Part shown: positions 57,441 through 64,000 of the stretch, piece after piece
How the letters are laid out: every line of letters begins with the position of its first letter
How positions within the stretch are numbered: the stretch's first letter is position 1
From: Alphaproteobacteria bacterium
GTDB taxonomy: Bacteria > Pseudomonadota > Alphaproteobacteria > CAAGCB01 > CAG-977
Direction: 5' to 3'
Assembly (NCBI GenBank): GCA_900768185.1
Contig: CAAGCB010000009.1
Coordinates: forward strand, 1-64,000
Length of the DNA stretch: 64,000 nucleotides
Notes under the pieces: model-generated
What the model was told of the DNA's origin: nothing
Databases searched by the model: none
Seen by the model: only the letters and a program-made list of their open reading frames with translations
Position numbers and translations under genes: made by a program

Positions 57441-59612
57441 TTATTGCGGTTTTTTGCCGTAACCGCAATAGGCTGGTTTTTCATAAACGCGAATTTTTTT
57501 CGCGTTTTCGAAAACCAGGCGCGCCCGTTTGAACGTAACCGTTCCCGACGTATCGGGCAGAACGCCGTGTTTTGATTGATAGGTACGCACGTCAGCCAAG
57601 CTCATGGCTTGACCGTTTTTAAACGTCACGTTCCACCCGTACGGGCTGTAACCGGTTTTGATTGAAATGACGGCGGCGTCCGTCCGCTGTTCTCCGTCGC
57701 TTTCGGCAAAAGAAAACACGTCGGATTCGGGTGCCGATTCCAGCGGCAAAGCGTATGTTACGGGGGTGTTTGACGTTACGGACGCCTGTTTCGATTCCGG
57801 TGCCGCCTGTCGGACGGGCGGCAGATCGGGAATGACCAGTTTGTTCAAACGGGTGAACAGCAGCTGCGCGCCGTCCGGTCCGATCAGCATGCCGGACGCC
57901 CCTTCCAATTCGATGGTGGAGTTTTCTTGCCCCGCCAGACTGATCGCCTTGATTCCGCACAGCGCCAGCGCCGTTTGATCGTTCGGGACGGTTAGCGACA
58001 AATCGTTGACGAACGATTCGGCGGATCCGTCCGGATTGACAAACGCGCCCTGACAGAAAACATCGTCGGACAGCGGAATTTCCGCGCCCTTTTGTTCCAT
58101 TAGCGGCGTGACGGAAAATTCGCTGATCAGCAAATACCATTCGGACAGACGATCGAACGCGCGCGCCGAATTGTTCAAAACGACCGTGTCGGCGCCGTCT
58201 TTGCCGACAAAGGAGGCGGCAATCGCACCGTCAAACGCGAACGCGCCCGTCGGGGGCAACATGTCGTTTTCGGCGGACGGCTTGTCGGATTCCTCTTGCG
58301 CTTCTTCGGCGATGAGCTCGGCTGTTTTTTCGGGCGTTTCCTCTGCCGCGATCGTGTCTGTCGCCAGCGTGTCGATCGCGGTCGACGTTTCGTCCGCCGT
58401 TTGCGTCGCGGGGGCTTCCGGTTCAGCCGCAGGGGTTTCCAATTCAACCGCAGTCGTTTCCGGTTCTGCCGCAGGGGCTTCCAATTCAGCCGCTGGCGTT
58501 TCCGGTTCTGCCGCAGGGGCTTCCGGTTCAGCCGCAGGAGCTTCCGGTTCAGCCGCAGGGGCTTCCAATTCAACCGCAGTCGTTTCCGGTTCAGCCGCAG
58601 GGGCTTCCGATTCTGCCGCAGGGGCTTCCGGTTCAACCGCAGGGGCTTCCGGTTCAACCGCAGGAGCTTCCGGTTCAGCCGCTGGCGTTTCCGGTTCAGC
58701 CGCAGGAGCTTCGACGGGCAACGCCGTTTCCTCAACTTTTAAATCGTGTTCAATAGGTGCGGGTTCCACCGGTGCGTCGGGGATCGCCTGCATGATTTCG
58801 GAAAAATCGAATGCTCCTTCGTTCGGCGTTTCGGCGGGTTCGGGGGCTTCCGTCGCGGTTTCTTCCGGATTCGCCGTCGTTTCCTCAGCCGTTTCGGCAA
58901 TCGCGGGCTTTTCGGGTGTTTCCGTCGTTACCGCTGTTTCGGGGGCGACGGCTGTTTCGGCGGGCGATTCGACGTATTCGTATTGTTCGCCGCCGTCGGT
59001 TTCACCCTCCGGCACTTCGACGTATTCATATTCGACGTTTTCCTCGCCGGCGGGGACTTCGACGTATTCATATTCGCCCGATTCTTCGGCAAGGGGCTGT
59101 TTCGATCCCGACAAGGCGGGGGCGACGGCTTCGCTTTCGGGGACTTCGACGTATTCGTATTCCCCCGCTTCTTCGGCAATCGGTTGCCCGTTTTCATCGG
59201 CGGGGACTTCGACGTATTCGTATTCGCCCGTTTCTTCGGCAATCGGCTGTCCATTTTCGTCGGCGGGGACTTCGACATATTCGTATTGTTCACCGTTCGC
59301 GGGGGCTTCGGCGGCGGGGGCTTCCGCTGTCGCGGCGGGGATTTCGGGGGCTTCGACGTATTCGTATTGAATGTTATCCGCGCCCTCCGGCACTTCGACG
59401 TATTCATATTCGGCACCGTCGGGGATCGAACCGTCGGCGGGGGCTTCGACGTATTCGTATTGAATGTTGTCGTCGCCGGCGGGAACCTCGACATATTCGT
59501 ATTGTTCGCCGTCGCCGGTTTCGCCTGCCGGCACTTCGACGTATTCGTATTCGACGCTTTCGTTCTGATTTTGTGTCGCGGACGCCGCGGTCGGCGCAGC
59601 TTGCTCTGACAT
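57441..59612 (-). CDS. Large acidic repeat protein with 11 YEYVEVP motifs
   Basis: 723 aa, very acidic, no signal peptide or membrane helix. Residues about 20-235 hold eleven copies of (E/Q)YEYVE(V/A/S)P spaced 14-29 residues apart; about 305-405 are fourteen tandem 7-residue units of APAAEPE type. Between them is Glu/Thr/Ala/Pro-rich DNA-encoded linker. Residues 460-723 form an apparently folded domain (AFAFDGAIAASFVGKDGADTV, WYLLISEFSVTPLM, TLEL-type strands, GYSPYGWNVTFKNGQAMSLADV) that I do not recognise. A promoter lies upstream (59639-59668). 38 nt separate it from the CPDNC gene, so the two may be cotranscribed. Confidence 0.78.
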   Translation of the reverse strand: MSEQAAPTAASATQNQNESVEYEYVEVPAGETGDGEQYEYVEVPAGDDNIQYEYVEAPADGSIPDGAEYEYVEVPEGADNIQYEYVEAPEIPAATAEAPAAEAPANGEQYEYVEVPADENGQPIAEETGEYEYVEVPADENGQPIAEEAGEYEYVEVPESEAVAPALSGSKQPLAEESGEYEYVEVPAGEENVEYEYVEVPEGETDGGEQYEYVESPAETAVAPETAVTTETPEKPAIAETAEETTANPEETATEAPEPAETPNEGAFDFSEIMQAIPDAPVEPAPIEHDLKVEETALPVEAPAAEPETPAAEPEAPAVEPEAPAVEPEAPAAESEAPAAEPETTAVELEAPAAEPEAPAAEPEAPAAEPETPAAELEAPAAEPETTAVELETPAAEPEAPATQTADETSTAIDTLATDTIAAEETPEKTAELIAEEAQEESDKPSAENDMLPPTGAFAFDGAIAASFVGKDGADTVVLNNSARAFDRLSEWYLLISEFSVTPLMEQKGAEIPLSDDVFCQGAFVNPDGSAESFVNDLSLTVPNDQTALALCGIKAISLAGQENSTIELEGASGMLIGPDGAQLLFTRLNKLVIPDLPPVRQAAPESKQASVTSNTPVTYALPLESAPESDVFSFAESDGEQRTDAAVISIKTGYSPYGWNVTFKNGQAMSLADVRTYQSKHGVLPDTSGTVTFKRARLVFENAKKIRVYEKPAYCGYGKKPQ
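58405..58715 (-). repeat. Tandem 21-bp repeats coding for APAAEPE units
   Basis: About fourteen imperfect 21-bp units in the 723-aa protein gene, encoding (A/T)PA(A/V)EPE or the variant TTAVELE. The repeat could expand or shrink by slippage or recombination without frameshift. Confidence 0.85.
58965..59560 (-). repeat. Array of YEYVEVP-coding segments
   Basis: Eleven copies of a sequence complementary to GAATACGAATACGTCGAAG-like DNA, encoding (E/Q)YEYVE. Spacing is variable. Included separately to mark the DNA-level repeat. Confidence 0.85.
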
Positions 59613-59638
59613 GGTGAGGTCCCTTTTCGGTTAAAACG

Positions 59639-59668
59639 TTATCCGTATTTTCCTAGAAATCCGTTCAA
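59639..59668 (-). promoter_or_regulatory. Candidate promoter of the YEYVEVP gene
   Basis: On the minus strand TTGAAC (59668-59663), 18-bp spacer, GGATAA (59644-59639), 27 bp before the start codon. Moderately good match. Confidence 0.45.
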
Positions 59669-59686
59669 GAAACAAGCCAAAAACAA

Positions 59687-59712
59687 AGAAAGGCGGAATT
59701 TTCCGCCTTTCT
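59687..59712 (-). terminator. Terminator of pckG
   Basis: AGAAAGGCGGAA-TT-TTCCGCCTTTCT, near-perfect 12-bp stem (effective loop ATTT), 28 bp past the pckG stop. On the minus strand GTTTTTGG follows. Confidence 0.7.
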
Positions 59713-59739
59713 GTTTCGTTTTATAAGGTTTTTCCCGAA

Positions 59740-61578
59740 TCAGACGGGTTCCCAAACTTCTTCCGAACGTTCGAAACGCAGGGACAACAGTTTCAATTCC
59801 GCCGGAAATTCCGCCGGCAGACGCTGCTGTTCGGCGAACGGGCGGAAATATTTCGCCTGATCTTCGGTGTCTTTCAAACCTTCGGCTTTGTCGATCGCCA
59901 TCAATTTTTTGAAGTCTTCTTCGGTGTATTCCAATCCCGTAAAGTCCAAATCCTTGTAGTACGGCATCAATCCGACGGGACCTTCCTGCGCGCCGACGCG
60001 ATTGCGCACGCGGTCGATGATCCATTTCAGAACGCGCATGTTGTCGCCGTAGCCGGGCCACATGAAATGACCGTTTTCGTCTTTGCGGAACCAGTTGACG
60101 CGGAAAATCTTCGGCGCGTTCGGAGCCAGACGCTTCATTTCAATCCAATGCGACCAATAGTCCGCCATGTTGTAGCCGCAGAACGGCAGCATCGCGAACG
60201 GGTCGCGGCGAATGCCGCCGGCGCCTTCCGCCGCGGCTGTTTTTTCGGATCCCATCGTCGCCGCCAGATAGACGCCGTGCGCCCAGTCGAACGACTGATA
60301 AACCAACGGGGTGTTGTGCGCCAGACGTCCGCCGAAAATGAACGCGGAAATGGGCACGCCTTCGGGATTTTCCCAATCGGGGTCGATCGTCGGGCATTGA
60401 CGCGCGGGCGCGGTGAAGCGCGAATTCGGATGCGCCGCCGGCGTTTCGCTGTCGGGCGTCCAGTCGTTGCCTTTCCAGTCGATCAGGTGCGCGGGTTTTT
60501 CATCGGTCAAACCTTCCCACCACACGTCGCCGTCGTCTGTCAAAGCCACGTTCGTAAAGATCGTGTTGGCGCGGCAGGACTGAATCGCGTTGTAGTTCGT
60601 CTTTTCGGACGTGCCGGGGGCGACGCCGAAGAATCCGGCTTCGGGGTTGATGGCGTACAGGCGACCGTCTTTGCCCGGTTTGATCCACGCGATGTCGTCG
60701 CCGACCGTCCAGACTTTCCACCCCTTGAACGAAGCGGGCGGGATCAGCATGGCGAGGTTCGTTTTGCCGCAGGCGCTGGGGAACGCGGCGGAAACGTAAG
60801 TTTTTTCACCCTGCGGGTTTTCAATGCCGACGATCAGCATGTGTTCCGCCAGCCAGCCTTCGTCGCGCGCCTGAACGGTCGCGATGCGCAACGCCAGACA
60901 TTTTTTGCCCAACAGAGCGTTACCGCCGTATCCGGATCCGAACGACCAGATTTCACGCGTTTCGGGGAAGTGGGTGATGTAGGTGTTGTCGGGGTTGCAG
61001 GGCCAAGCCACGTCCTGCGCGCCGTTTTCCAACGGCATGCCGACCGAATGCATGCACGGAACGAACGCGCCGTCCGTTCCCATGATGTCCAAAACTTTCT
61101 GACCCGTGCGCGCCATAATCGCCATGTTGACGACGACATAGGGCGAATCGGTGATTTCAACGCCTATTTTCGAAATGTGCGATCCCAGCGGTCCCATTGA
61201 AAACGGAATGACGTACATCGTTCTGCCGTGCATGCAACCGTTGAACAGCGATTGCAGTTTGGCTTTCATTTCCTTGGGGTTCGCCCAGTTGTTGGTGGGA
61301 CCGGCGTCGATTTCGCGTTCGGAGCAGATAAAGGTGCGGGCTTCGACGCGGGCGACATCGCGCGGGTTGGAACGGGCAAGGTAGCTGTTCGGGCGTTTCT
61401 GTTCGTTCAGTTTGATGAACGTGCCTTTTTTGACCAGCAGGTCGCACAGAGCGTCGTTTTCTTCTTTCGAACCGTCGCACCAATGCACGGCGTCGGGCTG
61501 ACACAAGGCAGCCATTTCGTTGACCCACGAAACCAGTTTTTCGTTTCGGGTCTTTTCAGGTGTATAATTTGTTTGCAT
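59740..61578 (-). CDS. pckG: Phosphoenolpyruvate carboxykinase, GTP-dependent
   Basis: 612 aa. Converts oxaloacetate plus GTP to PEP and CO2. FPSACGKTNLAM with reactive Cys270 in the P-loop, MSVG-type FSMGPLGSHISKIGVEITDS, and FGSGYGGNALLGKK identify the GTP class rather than the ATP class usual in many proteobacteria. A single gene with terminator. GGAATC-ACCAGC-GATTCC lies just upstream. Confidence 0.95.
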   Translation of the reverse strand: MQTNYTPEKTRNEKLVSWVNEMAALCQPDAVHWCDGSKEENDALCDLLVKKGTFIKLNEQKRPNSYLARSNPRDVARVEARTFICSEREIDAGPTNNWANPKEMKAKLQSLFNGCMHGRTMYVIPFSMGPLGSHISKIGVEITDSPYVVVNMAIMARTGQKVLDIMGTDGAFVPCMHSVGMPLENGAQDVAWPCNPDNTYITHFPETREIWSFGSGYGGNALLGKKCLALRIATVQARDEGWLAEHMLIVGIENPQGEKTYVSAAFPSACGKTNLAMLIPPASFKGWKVWTVGDDIAWIKPGKDGRLYAINPEAGFFGVAPGTSEKTNYNAIQSCRANTIFTNVALTDDGDVWWEGLTDEKPAHLIDWKGNDWTPDSETPAAHPNSRFTAPARQCPTIDPDWENPEGVPISAFIFGGRLAHNTPLVYQSFDWAHGVYLAATMGSEKTAAAEGAGGIRRDPFAMLPFCGYNMADYWSHWIEMKRLAPNAPKIFRVNWFRKDENGHFMWPGYGDNMRVLKWIIDRVRNRVGAQEGPVGLMPYYKDLDFTGLEYTEEDFKKLMAIDKAEGLKDTEDQAKYFRPFAEQQRLPAEFPAELKLLSLRFERSEEVWEPV

Positions 61579-61601
61579 TACCTTACCTCTAAATTCTAGA
61601 T

Positions 61602-61619
61602 GGAATCACCAGCGATTCC
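61602..61619 (-). promoter_or_regulatory. Inverted repeat upstream of pckG
   Basis: GGAATC-ACCAGC-GATTCC, 6-bp arms with a 6-bp spacer, 24 bp before the pckG start. Could be an operator or a leader hairpin. Confidence 0.35.
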
Positions 61620-61686
61620 GATACGGCAAGAGTGTAACCGAATTTCAAAAAAAACGATAGCTTTTTTGTCGCCCGCGCGGCGGATT

Positions 61687-63021
61687 TTAAATCGGGAACA
61701 GCATGACGACTTTCAGTCCGCCCAGCTCGGCGCTGTCCGTCATGTAGATTTTTCCCCCGTGCGCCAGCACGATGTCGCGCGTGATCGTCAGTCCCAGCCC
61801 GACGCCGCCCGTTTCCGAATTGCGCGATTCGTCCATGCGGAAAAACGCCTTGAACGCTTCGTTGCGTTTGGCGGGGGGAATGCCGGGACCGTTGTCTTCG
61901 ACGTCGATTTCCAGCGTTTTGTCCGAAACGGTCATCGTGACGTTGATTTGCGTGCCGTAGCGTCCCGCGTTCGTCACCAAATTCCACAAACAGCGTTTCA
62001 AATCGTTGCGCCGTATGTTCATGGTCAAATCCGAATTGCACAAAAAACGCACGGAAATTCCGTTTTTATGCAGTCCCGTCAGCGTGTCGCCGATCAGTTT
62101 GCCGATATCGGTCGGTTCGATTTTTTCTTTGCCTTCGCCGCGGGCGAAATCCAGATAGCCGTTGACCATGCGTTCCATTTCGGAAACGTCTTCCAGCAGA
62201 TCTTCGATGTTTTCGTCCTTGTCCATCATCGCCAGCTGCAATCGCATGCGCGTCAGCGGCGTGCGCAGGTCGTGGGATACCCCCGCCAGCATGCGGGTGC
62301 GTTCTTCGATGTGGCGGCGTATGCGTTCGCGCATTTGCAAAAAGGATATGGCGGCTTGACGGACTTCGGTCGCGCCTTCGGGCTTGAATTTTTTGTCGAT
62401 GTCGCGTCCCATGCCAAAGTTCTTCGCCGCTTCCGCCAGCCGCAGGACGGGGCGGATCTGGTTGCGCAGGAACAGCATCGCGATGCCCGTGAACAACAGC
62501 GACGAAAACAGCGCCCACCAGACAAAGACGTAAGTTGTCGTCGAAAAAAACTTTTTATAGGGAATGGACACTTCCGCCGTATAGTCGGGAAGGTAAAACG
62601 TCACCAGAACGCCGCGTTCTTCGGGCAGGTGGCGCAAAACATAGGGGATTTCCAAATCGTTTAACACGGGAATCAGCTCCGCCGTGCGGACGTTCGGCTT
62701 GTTTTTGACTTTCGCGGGGATTTCGTGCGGTTCGAAAAATCGAATGTTCACGCCGGCGGTTGAACGGATAATCCGCAAAACGGTCGCGCGGTCGGTCGGA
62801 AAGGGAAAGGATTCGTACAGTTCCATCGCGCCCCGAATATCCGAAACGACGCTTAAAGCCAGACGGCGGCTGACGTTTTGCCAATGGTTGTCGTAGAACA
62901 GAATGCCGCTGACGGTTTGCAGCAAAATGACGGGCAGCACCAAAATCAGCATCGCGCGCGCCAGCAGTCCTCGCGGCAGAAAACGCAAGCGCGCCGAACG
63001 GATGAAATCCCTTAAAGTCAA
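61687..63021 (-). CDS. Sensor histidine kinase, EnvZ-like
   Basis: 444 aa. Two transmembrane helices (23-43 and 163-186) enclose a periplasmic sensor; HAMP from about 187; H-box GVSHDLRTPLTR with phospho-acceptor His250; N-box LWNLVTNAGRYG, G1 DNGPGIPP and GGVGLGLTITRDIV. Start at TTG 63021 with AGGAGG 6 nt upstream. 12 bp after the OmpR-like regulator. Signal unknown. Confidence 0.92.
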   Translation of the reverse strand: MTLRDFIRSARLRFLPRGLLARAMLILVLPVILLQTVSGILFYDNHWQNVSRRLALSVVSDIRGAMELYESFPFPTDRATVLRIIRSTAGVNIRFFEPHEIPAKVKNKPNVRTAELIPVLNDLEIPYVLRHLPEERGVLVTFYLPDYTAEVSIPYKKFFSTTTYVFVWWALFSSLLFTGIAMLFLRNQIRPVLRLAEAAKNFGMGRDIDKKFKPEGATEVRQAAISFLQMRERIRRHIEERTRMLAGVSHDLRTPLTRMRLQLAMMDKDENIEDLLEDVSEMERMVNGYLDFARGEGKEKIEPTDIGKLIGDTLTGLHKNGISVRFLCNSDLTMNIRRNDLKRCLWNLVTNAGRYGTQINVTMTVSDKTLEIDVEDNGPGIPPAKRNEAFKAFFRMDESRNSETGGVGLGLTITRDIVLAHGGKIYMTDSAELGGLKVVMLFPI

Positions 63022-63033
63022 AGCGAACCTCCT

Positions 63034-63744
63034 TTAATCGGGAATCAGGGAATAGCCTTTGCCCCGAACGGTTTGAATATAGCGCGGCGTTCCCGCGTCG
63101 GGTTCGATTTTACGGCGCAGGCGCGTGATTTGCACGTCAATCGTGCGCAGGTTTGTTTCGTTGCCCGTTTTTTGCGCCAGCTCTTCGCGCGAAATATCTT
63201 GTCCCGCCCGTTCCGCCAGCAGCTGCAACAGCGCCGATTCCGCCAAAGGCAGGCGCACGCGTTCCGAACCGCGGTATAAAACGTGTTCGTCCAGATCATA
63301 GCGGTGCGTTCCGAATTTGACTTCGGCTTTCTGCTTTTCGGGCGGCTTGCTCATCACGCGGCGCAGGATTCCGTTCAGCCGCAATAAAAGCTCGCGCGGT
63401 TCGAACGGTTTCGGCAGATAGTCGTCCGCGCCCGCCTCCAATCCGGAAATGCGGTCGTCCGTTTCCCCCATCGCGGTCAGAATCAGCACGGGGACGTTTT
63501 GATTGCCCGCGCGCAGACGTCTGGTGAATTCGATCCCCGTTTCCCCCGGCATCATCACGTCGACGACCAGCAAATCGAAAGCGTACCAGTCCATCATGTC
63601 GTCGGCTTCGCGCGTATCGGCGGCGGTGAAAACCCGAAATCCGTTTTCGGATAGAAACTTTTGCAGCAGTTTGCGCAGACGCGTGTCGTCGTCGACCACC
63701 AGCACCAAAGGCGAACTCAGCGATTTTTCCTTTCCCGAATCCAT
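63034..63744 (-). CDS. OmpR-family response regulator
   Basis: 236 aa. Receiver with acidic triad (Asp18-20), phospho-acceptor Asp62 in VVDVMMPG and Lys112 in LPKPFEP, then an OmpR winged helix with LRTIDVQITRLRRKIEPDAGTPRYIQTVRGKGYSL. Cotranscribed with the kinase gene. Likely controls envelope genes (inference from EnvZ/OmpR). Confidence 0.93.
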   Translation of the reverse strand: MDSGKEKSLSSPLVLVVDDDTRLRKLLQKFLSENGFRVFTAADTREADDMMDWYAFDLLVVDVMMPGETGIEFTRRLRAGNQNVPVLILTAMGETDDRISGLEAGADDYLPKPFEPRELLLRLNGILRRVMSKPPEKQKAEVKFGTHRYDLDEHVLYRGSERVRLPLAESALLQLLAERAGQDISREELAQKTGNETNLRTIDVQITRLRRKIEPDAGTPRYIQTVRGKGYSLIPD

Positions 63745-63757
63745 GGCGTTTTTCCTT

Positions 63758-64000
63758 TCATTCCCGACCGTGGACGATGCGGCGGTAAGACAGAGCTTCG
63801 GCGATGTGGGCGGAAGCGACGCCGTCCGACCCCGCCAGATCGGCGATCGTTCGGGCGACGCGCAGGACGCGGTGGTAGCCGCGCGCGGACAGCCGCATCT
63901 TTTCCGCCGCTTTAATCAGCAGATCGGTCGCGCTCGATTCCGGGCGAACGCTTTGTTCCAAAACGGTTCCCGACGCTTGCGCGTTTTTGGTCACGCCCGA
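63758..64000 (-). CDS. comM: YifB/ComM-like Mg-chelatase family ATPase, C-terminal part
   Basis: Only the C-terminal 80 residues or so lie in the window; the gene begins beyond 64000. LSARGYHRVLRVARTIADLAGSDGVASAHIAEALSYRR is the typical C-terminal helical region of the ComM/YifB proteins, AAA ATPases that act in branch migration during transformation. 13 bp upstream of the response regulator gene in transcription order, so likely the same operon. Confidence 0.85.
   Translation of the reverse strand, partial: SGVTKNAQASGTVLEQSVRPESSATDLLIKAAEKMRLSARGYHRVLRVARTIADLAGSDGVASAHIAEALSYRRIVHGRE

Noticed and set aside
58405..58715. CRISPR-like regular repeats
   Set aside because: The 21-bp units have no spacers and code in frame for protein.

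Overview
The window is a chromosomal segment of an alphaproteobacterium. The evidence is a MipZ-type ParA ATPase (22216-23043), whose DLDGRQ and xNR signatures are typical of alphaproteobacterial division-site positioning, plus the absence of rpsD from the alpha operon and the general flavour of the proteins. Secreted Cys-rich repeat proteins with CPDNC-type modules and many lineage-specific repeat proteins make me think of an uncultured, host- or gut-associated lineage. That last step is inference. No rRNA, tRNA, CRISPR array, transposase or phage gene was found.

Region 1 (1-18103) is the tuf / S10 / spc / alpha ribosomal block: the tail of tuf, then rpsJ to rpsQ, rplN to secY, adk, rpsM, rpsK, rpoA and rplQ. 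Between adk and rpsM sit two foreign-looking genes, a putative zinc metallopeptidase with a decayed internal duplicate and a short UvrA-like ABC ATPase that lacks the UvrB-binding domain. Downstream of them rpsM has its own candidate promoter and a perfect leader hairpin. Other hairpins lie at rpmD-rplO, rplO-secY and rpsK-rpoA.

Region 2 (18104-26154) holds a lipid A-type phosphoethanolamine transferase, a NPxP-type ankyrin protein, thioredoxin reductase, mipZ, and an overlapping pair of hexose-phosphate mutases (pgm, then a phosphomannomutase/phosphoglucomutase). It is followed by a 753-bp spacer with terminator and repeat remnants.

Region 3 (26908-35568) is mostly lineage-specific: a secreted protein with three large repeats, a Lon-like protease, a TPR protein, a membrane-bound endonuclease/exonuclease/phosphatase-fold protein with altered catalytic residues, a membrane-anchored coiled-coil protein and an LRAT-like cysteine hydrolase.

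Region 4 (35708-50567) carries transport and housekeeping genes: potABC without potD, the DUF47-PiT phosphate pair, rnhA, an alpha/beta-hydrolase-fold protein without its nucleophile, mazG, a HAD phosphatase, a DUF502 protein, prfC, apt, and a minus-strand unit of a membrane protein, pmbA and a MarR regulator.

Region 5 (50766-64000) has a GAF-HD-GYP phosphodiesterase, rsmE, a His/Cys-rich small protein, the DNA-alkylation repair pair alkA-ogt, and rsmD. It also holds a striking group of minus-strand repeat proteins: GFGRENE repeats, GKPTxKMKYAAGAT repeats, CPDNC repeats and an 11-copy YEYVEVP protein. After these come pckG (GTP-type PEPCK), an EnvZ/OmpR-like two-component pair and the tail of a ComM/YifB ATPase. 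The repeat-protein group and the two genes embedded in the alpha operon are the best candidates for undescribed biology.
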